64,000 nt of DNA from Persicaria tinctoria (lineage: Eukaryota > Streptophyta > Magnoliopsida > Caryophyllales > Polygonaceae). A model generated the notes under the pieces. That model did no database searches, was not told where the DNA came from, and saw only the letters and a list, made by a program, of their open reading frames with translations. The stretch is taken from NCBI GenBank assembly GCA_037127255.1, contig JBANSL010000003.1:24286314-24350313 (forward strand). The letters run 5' to 3'. This document shows, piece by piece, positions 27,601 through 41,690 of the stretch. The stretch's first letter is position 1; the number at the start of each line of letters is the position of its first letter. A program made the position numbers and the translations under genes.

Positions 27601-30600
27601 ATTCTCAGAGACGATACTTCATATAAAGTCCTAAGACACTGGAGCTTGGCTCCGCGTCAGACCTCTGATCGAATCTGCATTCTCAGAGATGATACTTCAT
27701 ATAAAGTCCTAAGACACTGGAGCTTGGCTCAGCATCAGGCCTCTGATCGAATCTGCATTTTCAGAGATGATACTTCATATAAAGTCCTAAGACGCTGGAG
27801 CTTGGCTCCGCGTTAGACCTCTGATCGAATCTGCATTCTCAGAGATGATACTTCATACAAAGTCCTAAAACGCTGGAGCTTGGCTCCGCGTCAGACCTCT
27901 GATCGAATCTGCATTCTCAGAGATAATACTTCATATAAAGTCCTAAGACGCTGGAGCTTGGCTCAGCGTCAGGCCTGTGATCGAATCTGAATTCTCAGAT
28001 ATGATACTTCATATAAAGTCCTAAGACGCTGGAGCTTGGCTCCGCGTCAGACCTCTGATCGAATCTGCATTCTCAGAGATGATACTTCATATAAAGTCCT
28101 AATACGCTGGAGCTTGGCTCCACGTCAGACCTCTGATCGAATCTGCATTCTCACAGATGATACTTCATATAAAGTCCTAAGACGCTGGAGCTTCGCTCCA
28201 CGTCAGACCTCTGATCGAATCTGCATTCTCAGAGATGATACTTCATATAAAGTCCTAAAACGCTGGAGCTTGGCTTCGCGGCCGACCTCTGATCGAATCT
28301 GCATTCTCAGAGATGATACTTCATATAAAGTCCTAAGACGCTGGTGCTTGGCTCCGCGTCAGACCTCTGATCGAATCTGCATTCTCAGAGATGATACTTC
28401 ATATAAAGTCCTAAGACGCTGGAGCTTGGCTCCGCGTCAGGCCTCTGATCGAATCTGCATTCTCAGAGATGATACTTCATATAAAGTCCTAAGACGCTGG
28501 AGCTTGGCTCAGTGTCAGGCCTCTGATCGAATCTGCATTTTCAGAAATGATACTTCATATAAAGTCCTAACACGCTGGAGCTTGGCTCCGCGGCCGACCT
28601 CTGATCGAATCTGCATTCTCAGAGACGATACTTCATATCAAGTCCTAAAACGCTGGAGCTTGGCTCCGCGGCCGACCTCTGATCGAATCTGCATTCTCAG
28701 AGACGATACTTCATATAAAGTCCTAAGACACTGGAGCTTGGCTCCACATCAGACCTCTGATCGAATCTGCATTCTCAGAGATGATACTTCATATAAAGTC
28801 CTAAGACACTGGAGCTTGGCTCAGCATCAGGCCTCTGATCGAATCTGCATTTTCAGAGATGATACTTCATATAAAGTCCTAAGACGCTGGAGCTTGGCTC
28901 CGCGTTAGACCTCTGATCGAATCTGCATTCTCAGAGATGATACTTCATACAAAGTCCTAAAACGCTGGAGCTTGGCTCCGCGTCAGACCTCTGATCGAAT
29001 CTGCATTCTCAGAGATAATACTTCATATAAAGTCCTAAGATGCTGGAGCTTGGCTCAGCGTCAGGCCTCTGATCGAATCTGAATTCTCAGATATGATACT
29101 TCATATAAAGTCCTAAGACGCTGGAGCTTGGCTCCGCGTCAGACCTCTGATCGAATCTGCATTCTCAGAGATGATACTTCATATAAAGTCCTAATACGCT
29201 GGAGCTTGGCTCCGCGTCAGACCTCTGATCGAATCTGCATTCTCAAAGATGATACTTCATATAAAGTCCTAAGACGCTGGAGCTTCGCTCCACGTCAGAC
29301 CTCTGATCGAATCTGCATTCTCAGAGATGATACTTCATATAAAGTCCTAAGACGCTGGAGCTTGGCTCCGCGTCGGACCTCTGATCGAATCTGCATTCTC
29401 AGAGATGATACTTCATATAAAGTCCTAAGACGCTGGAGCTTGGCTCAGTGTCAGGCCTCTGATCGAATCTGCATTTTCAGAAATGATACTTCATATAAAG
29501 TCCTAAGACGCTGGAGCTTGGCTCCGCGGCCGACCTCTGATCGAATCTGCATTCTCAGAGACGATACTTCATATAAAGTCCTAAGACGCTGGAGCTTGGC
29601 TCCGCGTCAGACCTCTGATCGAATCTGCATTCTCAGAGATGATACTTCATATAAAGTCCTAAGAAGCTGGAGCTTGGCTCCGCGTCAGACCTCTGATCGA
29701 ATCTGCATTCTCAGAGATGATACTTCATATAAAGTCCTAAAACGCTGGAGCTTGGCTTCGCGGCCGACCTCTGATCGAATCTGCATTCTCAGAGATGATA
29801 CTTCATATAAAGTCCTAAGACGCTGGAGCTTGGCTCCGCGTCAGACCTCTGATCGAATCTGCATTCTCAGAGATGATACTTCATATCAAGTCCTAAAACG
29901 CTGGAGCTTGGCTCCGCGGCCGACCTTTGATCGAATCTGCATTCTCAGAGACGATACTTCATATAAAGTCCTAAGACACTGGAGCTTGGCTCCGCGTCAG
30001 ACCTCTGATCGAATCTGCATTCTCAGAGATAATACTTCATATAAAGTCCTAAGACGCTGGAGCTTGGCTCAGCGTCAGGCCTCTGATCGAATCTGAATTC
30101 TCAGATATGATACTTCATATAATGTCCTAAGACGCTGGAGCTTGGCTCCGCGTCAGACCTCTGATCGAATCTGCATTCTCAGAGATGATACTTCATATAA
30201 AGTCCTAATACGCTGGAGCTTGGCTCCGCGTCAGACCTCTGATCGAATCTGCATTCTCAAAGATGATACTTCATATAAAGTCCTAAGACGCTGGAGCTTC
30301 GCTCCACGTCAGACCTCTGATCGAATCTGCATTCTCAGAGATGATACTTCATATAAAGTCCTAAGACGCTGGAGCTTGGCTCCGCGTCAGACCTCTGATC
30401 GAATCTGCATTCTCAGAGATGATACTTCATATAAAGTCCTAAGAAGCTGGAGCTTGGCTCCGCGTCAGACCTCTGATCGAATCTGCATTCTCAGAGATGA
30501 TACTTCATATAAAGTCCTAAAACGCTGGAGCTTGGCTTCGCGGCCGACCTCTGATCGAATCTGCATTCTCAGAGATGATACTTCATATAAAGTCCTAAGA

Positions 30601-31482
30601 CGCTGGAGCTTGGCTCCGCGTCAGACCTCTGATCGAATCTGCATTCTCAGAGATGATACTTCATATAAAGTCCTAAGACGCTAGAGCTTGGCTCCGCGTC
30701 AGGCCTCTGATCGAATCTGCATTCTCAGAGATGATACTTCATATAAAGTCCTAAGACGCTGGAGCTTGGCTCAGTGTCAGGCCTCTGATCGAATCTGCAT
30801 TTTCAGAAATGATACTTCATATAAAGTCCTAAGACGCTGGAGCTTGGCTCCGCGGCCGACCTCTGATCGAATCTGCATTCTCAGAGACGATACTTCATAT
30901 AAAGTCCTAAGACGCTGGAGCTTGGCTCCGCGTCAGACCTCTGATCGAATCTGCATTCTCAGAGATGATACTTCATATAAAGTCCTAAGAAGCTGGAGCT
31001 TGGCTCCGCGTCAGACCTCTGATCGAATCTGCATTCTCAGAGATGATACTTCATATAAAGTCCTAAAACGCTGGAGCTTGGCTTCGCGGCCGACCTCTGA
31101 TCGAATCTGCATTCTCAGAGATGATACTTCATATAAAGTCCTAAGACGCTGGAGCTTGGCTCCGCGTCAGACCTCTGATCGAATCTGCATTCTCAGAGAT
31201 GATACTTCATATCAAGTCCTAAAACGCTGGAGCTTGGCTCCGCGGCCGACCTTTGATCGAATCTGCATTCTCAGAGACGATACTTCATATAAAGTCCTAA
31301 GACACTGGAGCTTGGCTCCGCGTCAGACCTCTGATCGAATCTGCATTCTCAGAGATGATACTTCATATAAAGTCCTAAGACACTGGAGCTTGGCTCAGCA
31401 TCAGGCCTCTGATCGAATCTACATTTTCAGAGATGATACTTCATATAAAGTCCTAAGACGCTGGAGCTTGGCTCCGCGTTAG
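24604..31482. repeat. 5,538-bp (71-unit) offset duplication inside the array
   Basis: The unit series 24,604-25,944 recurs at 30,142-31,482, an offset of 5,538 bp (71 x 78). A rare ATAATGTCC unit sits just before each copy (about 24,582 and 30,120), and a TGG-to-TAG unit divides each at 25,145 and 30,683. Shorter nested offsets also occur here, for example 1,404 bp (18 units) between 26,632 and 28,036. Confidence 0.75.
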
Positions 31483-34400
31483 ACCTCTGATCGAATCTGC
31501 ATTCTCAGAGATGATACTTCATATAAAGTCCTAAGACGCAGGAGCTTGGCTCCGCGTCAGGCCTCTGATCGAATCTGCATTCTCAGAGATGATACTTCAT
31601 ATAACATCCTAAGACGCTGGAGCTTGGCTCCGCGTCAGACCTCTGATCGAATCTGCATTCTCAGAGATGATACTTCATATAAAGTCCTAAAACGCTGGAG
31701 CTTGGCTCCGCGGCCGACCTCTGATCGAATCTGTATTCTCAGAGACGATACTTCATATAAAGTCCTAAGACGCTGGAGCTTGGCTCCGCGTCAGACCTCT
31801 GATCGAATCTGCATTCTCAGAGATGATACTTCATATAAAGTCCTAAGACACTGGAGCTTGGCTCAGCATCAGGCCTCTGATCGAATCTGCATTTTCAGAG
31901 ATGATACTTCATATAAAGTCCTAAGACGCTGGAGCTTGGCTCCGCGTTAGACCTCTGATCGAATCTGCATTCTCAGAGATGATACTTCATACAAAGTCCT
32001 AAAACGCTGGAGCTTGGCTCCGCATCAGACCTCTGATCGAATCTGCATTCTCAGAGATAATACTTCATATAAAGTCCTAAGACGCTGGAGCTTGGCTCAG
32101 CGTCAGGCCTGTGATCGAATCTGAATTCTCAGATATGATACTTCATATAAAGTCCTAAGACGTTGGAGCTTGGCTCCGCGTCAGACCTCTGATCGAATCT
32201 GCATTCTCAGAGATGATACTTCATATAAAGTCCTAATACGCTGGAGCTTGGCTCCGCGTCAGACCTCTGATCGAATCTGCATTCTCAGAGATGATACTTC
32301 ATATAAAGTCCTAAGAAGCTGGAGCTTGGCTCCGCGTCAGACCTCTGATCGAATCTGCATTCTCAGAGATGATACTTCATATAAAGTCCTAAAACGCTGG
32401 AGCTTGGCTTCGCGGCCGACCTCTGATCGAATCTGCATTCTCAGAGATGATACTTCATATAAAGTCCTAAGACGCTGGAGCTTGGCTCCGCGTCAGACCT
32501 CTGATCGAATCTGCATTCTCAGAGATGATACTTCATATAAAGTCCTAAGACGCTGGAGCTTGGCTCCGCGTCAGGCCTCTGATCGAATCTGCATTCTCAG
32601 AGATGATACTTCATATAAAGTCCTAAGACGCTGGAGCTTGGCTCAGTGTCAGGCCTCTGATCGAATCTGCATTTTCAGAAATGATACTTCATATAAAGTC
32701 CTAAGACGCTGGAGCTTGGCTCCGCGGCCGACCTCTGATCGAATCTGCATTCTCAGAGACGATACTTCATATAAAGTCCTAAGACGCAGGAGCTTGGCTC
32801 CGCGTCAGACCTCTGATCGAATCTGCATTCTCAGAGATGATACTTCATATAAAGTCCTAAGAAGCTGGAGCTTGGCTCCGCGTCAGACCTCTGATCGAAT
32901 CTGCATTCTCAGAGATGATACTTCATATAAAGTCCTAAAACGCTGGAGCTTGGCTTCGCGGCCGACCTCTGATCGAATCTGCATTCTCAGAGATGATACT
33001 TCATATAAAGTCCTAAGACGCTGGAGCTTGGCTCCGCGTCAGACCTCTGATCGAATCTGCATTCTCAGAGATGATACTTCATATCAAGTCCTAAAACGCT
33101 GGAGCTTGGCTCCGCGGCCGACCTTTGATCGAATCTGCATTCTCAGAGACGATACTTCATATAAAGTCCTAAGACACTGGAGCTTGGCTCCGCGTCAGAC
33201 CTCTGATCGAATCTGCATTCTCAGAGATGATACTTCATATAAAGTCCTAAGACACTGGAGCTTGGCTCAGCATCAGGCCTCTGATCGAATCTGCATTTTC
33301 AGAGATGATACTTCATATAAAGTCCTAAGACGCTGGAGCTTGGCTCCGCGTTAGACCTCTGATCGAATCTGCATTCTCAGAGATGATACTTCATATAAAG
33401 TCCTAAGACGCAGGAGCTTGGCTCCGCGTCAGGCCTCTGATCGAATCTGCATTCTCAGAGATGATACTTCATATAACATCCTAAGACGCTGGAGCTTGGC
33501 TCCGCGTCAGACCTCTGATCGAATCTGCATTCTCAGAGATGATACTTCATATAAAGTCCTAAAACGCTGGAGCTTGGCTCCGCGGCCGACCTCTGATCGA
33601 ATCTGTATTCTCAGAGACGATACTTCATATAAAGTCCTAAGACGCTGGAGCTTGGCTCCGCGTCAGACCTCTGATCGAATCTGCATTCTCAGAGATGATA
33701 CTTCATATAAAGTCCTAAGACACTGGAGCTTGGCTCAGCATCAGGCCTCTGATCGAATCTGCATTTTCAGAGATGATACTTCATATAAAGTCCTAAGACG
33801 CTGGAGCTTGGCTCCGCGTTAGACCTCTGATCGAATCTGCATTCTCAGAGATGATACTTCATACAAAGTCCTAAAACGCTGGAGCTTGGCTCCGCGTCAG
33901 ACCTCTGATCGAATCTGCATTCTCAGAGATAATACTTCATATAAAGTCCTAAGACGCTGGAGCTTGGCTCAGCGTCAGGCCTGTGATCGAATCTGAATTC
34001 TCAGATATGATACTTCATATAAAGTCCTAAGACGCTGGAGCTTGGCTCCGCGTCAGACCTCTGATCGAATCTGCATTCTCAGAGATGATACTTCATATAA
34101 AGTCCTAATACGCTGGAGCTTGGCTCCGCGTCAGACCTCTGATCGAATCTGCATTCTCACAGATGATACTTCATATAAAGTCCTAAGACGCTGGAGCTTC
34201 GCTCCACGTCAGACCTCTGATCGAATCTGCATTCTCAGAGATGATACTTCATATAAAGTCCTAAGACGCTGGAGCTTGGCTCCGCGTCAGGCCTCTGATC
34301 GAATCTGCATTCTCAGAGATGATACTTCATATAAAGTCCTAAGACGCTGGAGCTTGGCTCAGTGTCAGGCCTCTGATCGAATCTGCATTTTCAGAAATGA

Positions 34401-35300
34401 TACTTCATATAAAGTCCTAACACGCTGGAGCTTGGCTCCGCGGCCGACCTCTGATCGAATCTGCATTCTCAGAGACGATACTTCATATCAAGTCCTAAAA
34501 CGCTGGAGCTTGGCTCCGCGGCCGACCTCTGATCGAATCTGCATTCTCAGAGACGATACTTCATATAAAGTCCTAAGACACTGGAGCTTGGCTCCACGTC
34601 AGACCTCTGATCGAATCTGCATTCTCAGAGATGATACTTCATATAAAGTCCTAAGACACTGGAGCTTGGCTCAGCATCAGGCCTCTGATCGAATCTGCAT
34701 TTTCAGAGATGATACTTCATATAAAGTCCTAAGACGCTGGAGCTTGGCTCCGCGTTAGACCTCTGATCGAATCTGCATTCTCAGAGATGATACTTCATAC
34801 AAAGTCCTAAAACGCTGGAGCTTGGCTCCGCGTCAGACCTCTGATCGAATCTGCATTCTCAGAGATAATACTTCATATAAAGTCCTAAGATGCTGGAGCT
34901 TGGCTCAGCGTCAGGCCTCTGATCGAATCTGAATTCTCAGATATGATACTTCATATAAAGTCCTAAGACGCTGGAGCTTGGCTCCGCGTCAGACCTCTGA
35001 TCGAATCTGCATTCTCAGAGATGATACTTCATATAAAGTCCTAATACGCTGGAGCTTGGCTCCGCGTCAGACCTCTGATCGAATCTGCATTCTCAAAGAT
35101 GATACTTCATATAAAGTCCTAAGACGCTGGAGCTTCGCTCCACGTCAGACCTCTGATCGAATCTGCATTCTCAGAGATGATACTTCATATAAAGTCCTAA
35201 GACGCTGGAGCTTGGCTCCGCGTCGGACCTCTGATCGAATCTGCATTCTCAGAGATGATACTTCATATAAAGTCCTAAAACGCTGGAGCTTGGCTCCGCG
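28036..35300. repeat. Duplication offset by 6,006 then 5,850 bp (77/75 units)
   Basis: Units from 28,036 recur from 34,042 (77 x 78), and units from 29,128 recur from 34,978 (75 x 78). The two-unit change in offset means the right copy lacks two monomers present near 28,250-28,400. The rare CTCACAGAT unit, the CTAACACGC unit and the TGCTGG unit (29,041 and 34,891) mark both copies. Confidence 0.75.
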
Positions 35301-38300
35301 GCCGACCTCTGATCGAATCTGCATTCTCAGAGACGATACTTCATATAAAGTCCTAAGACGCTGGAGCTTGGCTCCGCGTCAGACCTCTGATCGAATCTAC
35401 ATTCTCAGAGATGATACTTCATATAAAGTCCTAAAACGCTGGAGCTTGGCTCCGCGGCCGACCTCTGATCGAATCTGCATTCTCAGAGACGATACTTCAT
35501 ATAAAGTCCAAAGACGCTGGAGCTTGGCTCCGCGTCAAACCTCTGATCGAATCTGCATTCTCAGAGATGATACTTCATATAAAGTCCTAAGACACTGGAG
35601 CTTGGCTCAGCGTCAGGCCTCTGATCGAATCTGCATTTTCAGAGATGATACTTCATATAAAGTCGTAAGACGCTGGAGCTTGGCTCCGCGTTAGACCTCT
35701 GATTGAATCTGCATTCTCAGAGATGATACTTCATACAAAGTCCTAAAACGCTGGAGCTTGGCTCCGCGTCAGACCTCTGCTCGAATCTGCATTCTAAGAG
35801 ATGATACTTCATATAAAGTCCTAAGAAGCTGGAGCTTGGCTCCGCGTCAGACCTCTGATCGAATCTGCATTCTCAGAGATGATACTTCATATAAAGTCCT
35901 AAAACGCTGGAGCTTGGCTTCGCGGCCGACCTCTAATCGAATCTGCATTCTCAGAGATGATACTTCATATAAAGTCCTAAGACGCTGGAGCTTGGCTCCG
36001 CGTCAGGCCTCTGATCGAATCTGCATTCTCAGAGATGATACTTCATATAAAGTCCTAAGACGCTGGAGCTTGGCTCAGTGTCAGGCCTCTGATCGAATCT
36101 GCATTTTCAGAAATGATACTTCATATAAAGTCCTAAGACGTTGGAGCTTGGCTCCGCGGCCGACCTCTGATCGAATCTGCATTCTCAGAGACGATACTTC
36201 ATATAAAGTCCTAAGACACTGGAGCTTGGCTCCGGGTCAGACCTCTGATCGAATCTGCATTCTCAGAGATGATACTTCATATCAAGTCCTAAAACGCTGG
36301 AGCTTGGCTCCGCGGCCGACCTCTGATCGAATCTGCATTCTCAGAGACGATACTTCATATAAAGTCCTAAGACACTGGAGCTTTGCTCCGCGTCAGACCT
36401 CTGATCGAATCTGCATTCTCAGAGATGATACTTCATATAAAGTCCTAAGACACTGGAGCTTGGCTCCGCGTCAGGCCTCTGATCGAATCTGCATTCTCAG
36501 AGATGATACTTCATATAAAGTCCTAAGACGCTGGAGCTTGGCTCAGTGTCAGGCCTCTGATCGAATCTGCATTTTCAGAAATGATACTTCATATAAAGTC
36601 CTAAGACGCAGGAGCTTGGCTCCGCGTCAGACCTCTGATCGAATCTGCATTCTCAGAGATGATACTTCATACAAAGTCCTAAAACGCTGGAGCTTGGCTC
36701 CGCGTCAGACCTCTGATCGAATCTGCATTCTCAGAGATGATACTTCATATAAAGTCCTAATACGTTGGAGCTTGGCTCAGCGTCAGGCCTCTGATCGAAT
36801 ATGCATTCTCAGAGATGATACTTCATATAAAGTCCTAAGACGCTGGAGCTTGGCTCCGCGTCAGGCCTCCTATCGAATCTGCATTCTCAGAGATGATACT
36901 TCATATAAAGTCCTAAGACACTGGAGCTTGGCTCAGCATCAGGCCTCTGATCGAATCTGCATTTTCAGAGATGATACTTCATATAAAGTCCTAAGACGCT
37001 GGAGCTTTGCTCCGCGTTAGACCTCTGATCGAATCTGCATTCTCAGAGATGATACTTCATACAAAGTCCTAAAATGCTGGAGCTTGGCTCCGCGTCAGAC
37101 CTCTGATCGAATCTGCATTCTCAGAGATGATACTTCATATAAAGTCCTAAGACGCTGGAGCTTGGCTCCGCGTCAGGCCTCTGATCGAATCTGCATTCTC
37201 AGAGATGATACTTCATATAAAGTCCTAAGACGCTGGAGCTTGGCTCCGCGTCAGACCTCTGATCGAATCTGCATTCTCAGAGATGATACTTCATATAAAG
37301 TCCTAAGAAGCTGGAGCTTGGCTCCGCGTCAGACCTCTGATCGAATCTGCATTCTCAGAGATGATACTTCATATAAAGTCCTAAAACGCTGGAGCTTGGC
37401 TTCGCGGCCGACCTCTGATCGAATCTGCATTCTCAGAGATGATACTTCATATAAAGTCCTAAGACGCTGGAGCTTGGCTCCGCGTCAGACCTCTGATCGA
37501 ACCTGCATTCTCAGAGATGATACTTCATATCAAGTCCTAAAACGCTGGAGCTTGGCTCCGCGGCCGACCTTTGATCGAATCTGCATTCTCAGAGACGATA
37601 CTTCATATAAAGTCCTAAGACACTGGAGCTTGGCTCCGCGTCAGACCTCTGATCGAATCTGCATTCTCAGAGATGATACTTCATATAAAGTCCTAAGACA
37701 CTGGAGCTTGGCTCAGCATCAGGCCTCTGATCGAATCTGCATTTTCAGAGATGATACTTCATATAAAGTCCTAAGACGCTGGAGCTTGGCTCCGCGTTAG
37801 ACCTCTGATCGAATCTGCATTCTCAGAGATGATATTTCATATAAAGTCCTAAGACGCTGGAGCTTGGCTCCGCGTCAGGCCTCTGATCGAATCTGCATTC
37901 TCAGAGATGATACTTCATATAACATCCTAAGACGCTGGAGCTTGGCTCCGCGTCAGACCTCTGATCGAATCTGCATTCTCAGAGATGATACTTCATATAA
38001 AGTCCTAAAACGCTGGAGCTTGGCTCCGCGGCCGACCTCTGATCGAATCTGTATTCTCAGAGACGATACTTCATATAAAGTCCTAAGACGCTGGAAGTTG
38101 GCTCCGCGGCCGACCTCTGATCGAATCTGCATTCTCAGAGACGATACTTCATATCAAGTCCTAAAACGCTAGAGCTTGGCTCCGCGGCCGACCTCTGATC
38201 GAATCTGCATTCTCAGAGACGATACTTCATATAAAGTCCTAAGACACTGGAGCTTGGCTCCGCGTCAGACCTGTGATCGAATCTGCATTCTCAGAGATGA

Positions 38301-38549
38301 TACTTCATATAAAGTCCTAAGACGCTGGAGCTTGGCTCAGTGTCAGGCCTCTGATCGAATCTGCATTTTCAGAAATGATACTTCATATAAAGTCCTAAGA
38401 CACAGGAGCTTGGCTCCGCGTTAGACCTCTGATCGAATCTGCATTCTCAGAGATGATACTTCATACAAAGTACTAAAACGCTGGAGCTTGGCTCCGCGTC
38501 AGACCTCTGATCGAATCTGCATTCTCAGAGATGATACTTCATATAAAGT

Positions 38550-40265
38550 CCTAATACGCTGGAGCTTGGCTCAGCGTCAGGCCTCTGATCGAATATGCAT
38601 TCTCAGAGATGATACTTCATATAAAGTCCTAAGACGCTGGAGCTTGGCTCCGCGTCAGGCCTCTGATCGAATCTGCATTCTCACAGATGATACTTCATAT
38701 AAAGTCCTAAGACGCTAGAGCTTGGCTCAGCGTCAGGCCTCTGATCGAATCTACATTCTCAGAGATGATACTTCATATAATGTCCTAAGACGCTGGAGCT
38801 TGGCTCCGCGTTAGACCTCTGATCGAATCTGCATTCTCAGAGATGATACTTCATACAAAGTCCTAAAACGCTAGAGCTTGGCTCCGCGTCAGACCTCTGA
38901 TCGAATCTTCATTCTCAGAGATGATACTTCATATAAAGTCCTAAGACGCTGGAGCTTGGCTCAGCGTCAGGCCTCTAATCGAATCTGCATTTTTAAAGAT
39001 GATACTTCATATAAACTCCTAAGACGCTGGAGCTTGGCTCCGCGTTAGACCTCTGATCGAATCTGCATTCTCAGAGATGATACTTCATACAAAGTCCTAA
39101 AACGCTGGAGCTTGGCTCCGCGTCAGACCTCTGATCGAATCTGCATTCTCAGAGATGATACTTCATATAAAGTCCTAATACGCTGGAGCTTGGCTCCGCG
39201 TCAAACCTCTAATCGAATCTGCATTCTCAAAGATGATACTTCATATAAAGTCCTAAGACGCTGGAGCTTGGCTCCACGTCAGACCTCTGATCGAATCTGC
39301 ATTCTCATAGATGATACTTCATATAAAGTCCTAAGACGCTGGAGCTTGGCTCAGCGTCAGGCCTCTGATCGAATCTGCATTCTCAGAGATGATACTTCAT
39401 ATAATGTCCTAATACGCTAGAGCTTGGCTCAGCGTCAGGCCTCTGATCGAATATGCATTCTCAGAGATGATACTTCATATAAAGTCCTAAGACGCTGGAG
39501 CTTGGCTCCGCGTCAGGCCTCTGATCGAATCTGCATTCTCACAGATGATACTTCATATAAAGTCCTAAGACGCTAGAGCTTGGCTCAGCGTCAGGCCTCT
39601 GATCGAATCTACATTCTCAGAGATGATACTTCATATAATGTCCTAAGACGCTAGAGCTTGGCTCCGCGTTAGACCTCTGATCGAATCTGCATTCTCAGAG
39701 ATGATACTTCATACAAAGTCCTAAAACGCTAGAGCTTGGCTCCGCGTCAGACCTCTGATCGAATCTTCATTCTCAAAGATGATACTTCATATAAAGTCCT
39801 AAGACGCTGGAGCTTGGCTCAGCGTCAGGCCTCTAATCGAATCTGCATTTTTAAAGATGATACTTCATATAAACTCCTAAGACGCTGGAGCTTGGCTCCG
39901 CGTTAGACCTCTGATCGAATCTGCATTCTCAGAGATGATACTTCATACAAAGTCCTAAAACGCTGGAGCTTGGCTCCGCGTCAGACCTCTGATCGAATCT
40001 GCATTCTCAGAGATGATACTTCATATAAAGTCCTAATACGCTGGAGCTTGGCTCCGCGTCAGACCTCTAATCGAATCTGCATTCTCAAAGATGATACTTC
40101 ATATAAAGTCCTAAGACGCTGGAGCTTGGCTCCACGTCAGACCTCTCATCGAATCTGCATTCTCATAGATGATACTTCATATAAAGTCCTAAGACGCTGG
40201 AGCTTGGCTCAGCGTCAGGCCTCTGATCGAATCTGCATTCTCAGAGATGATACTTCATATAATGT
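38550..40265. repeat. 858-bp (11-unit) higher-order duplication, right edge of array
   Basis: Units at about 38,550-39,407 recur at about 39,408-40,265, again 858 bp apart. Diagnostic shared variants are GAATATGCATTC (38,591 and 39,449), TTTTTAAAGATG (about 38,990 and 39,848), CTCATAGATG and ATAATGTCC. Copies have diverged slightly, for example ACCTCTGATCG against ACCTCTCATCG at 40,145. Boundaries are uncertain by about one unit. Confidence 0.8.
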
Positions 40266-41690
40266 CCTAAGACGCTGGAGCTTGGCTCCGCGTTAGACCT
40301 CTGATCGAATCTGCATTCTCAGAGATGATACTTCATACAAAGTCCTAAAACGCTAGAGCTTGGCTCCGCGTCAGACCTCTGGTCGAATCTGCATTCTCAG
40401 AGATGATACTTCATATAAAGTCCTAATACGCTGGAGCTTGGCTCCGCGTCAGACCTCTGATCGAATCTGCATTCTCAAAGATGATACTTCATATAAAGTC
40501 CTAAGACGCTGGAGCTTGGCTCCACGTCAGACCTCTGATCGAATCTACATTCTCAGAGATGATACTTCATATAAAGTCCTAAGATGCTGGAGCTTGGCTC
40601 CGCGTCAGACCTCTGATCGAATCTAGATTCTCAGAGATGATACTTCATATAAAGTCCTAAGACGCTGGAGCTTGGTTCAGCGTCAGGCCTCTGATCGAAT
40701 CTGCATTCTCAGAGATGATACTTCATATAAAGTCCTAAGACGCTGGAGCTTGGCTCAGCGTCAGGCCTCTGATCGAATCTGCATTCTCAGAGATGATACT
40801 TTATATAAAGTCCTAAGACGCTGGAGCTTGGCTCCGCGTCAGGCCTCTGATCGAATCTGCATTCTCAGAGATGATACTTCATATAAAGTCCTAAGACGCT
40901 GGAGCTTGGCTCCGCGTCAGACCTCTGATCGAATCTGCATTCTCAGAGATGATACTTCATATAAAGTCCTAAGACGCTGGAGCTTGGCTCAGCGTCAGGC
41001 CTCTGATCGAATCTGCATTCTCAGAGATGATACTTCATATAAAGTCCTAAGACGCTGGAGCTTGGCTCCGCGTCAGGCCTCTGATCGAATCTGCATTCTC
41101 AGAGATGATACTTCATATAAAGTCCTAAGACGCTGGAGCTTGGCTCCGCGTCAGACCTCTGATCGAATCTGCATTCTCAGAGATGATACTTCATATAAAG
41201 TCCTAAAACGCTGGAGCTTGGCTCCGCGGCCGACCTCTGATCGAATCTGCATTCTCAGAGATGATACTTCATATAAAGTCCTAAGACGCTGGAGCTTGGC
41301 TCCGCGTCAGACCTCTGATCGAATCTGGATTCTCAGAGATGATACTTCATATAAAGTCCTAAGACGCTGGAGCTTGGCTCAGCGTCAGGCCTCTGATCGA
41401 ATCTGCATTCTCAGAGATGATACTTCATATCAAGTCCTAAAACGCTGGAGCTTGGCTCCGCGGCCGACCTCTGACCGAATCTGCATTCTCAGAGACGATA
41501 CTTCATATAAAGTCCTAAGACACTGGAGCTTGGCTCCGCGTCAGACCTCTGATCGAATCTGCATTCTCAGAGATGATACTTCATATAAAGTCCTAAGACG
41601 CTGGAGCTTGGCTCCGCGTCAGGCCTCTGATCGAATCTGCATTCTCATAGATGATACTTCATATAAAGTCCTAAGACGCTGGAGCTTGGG

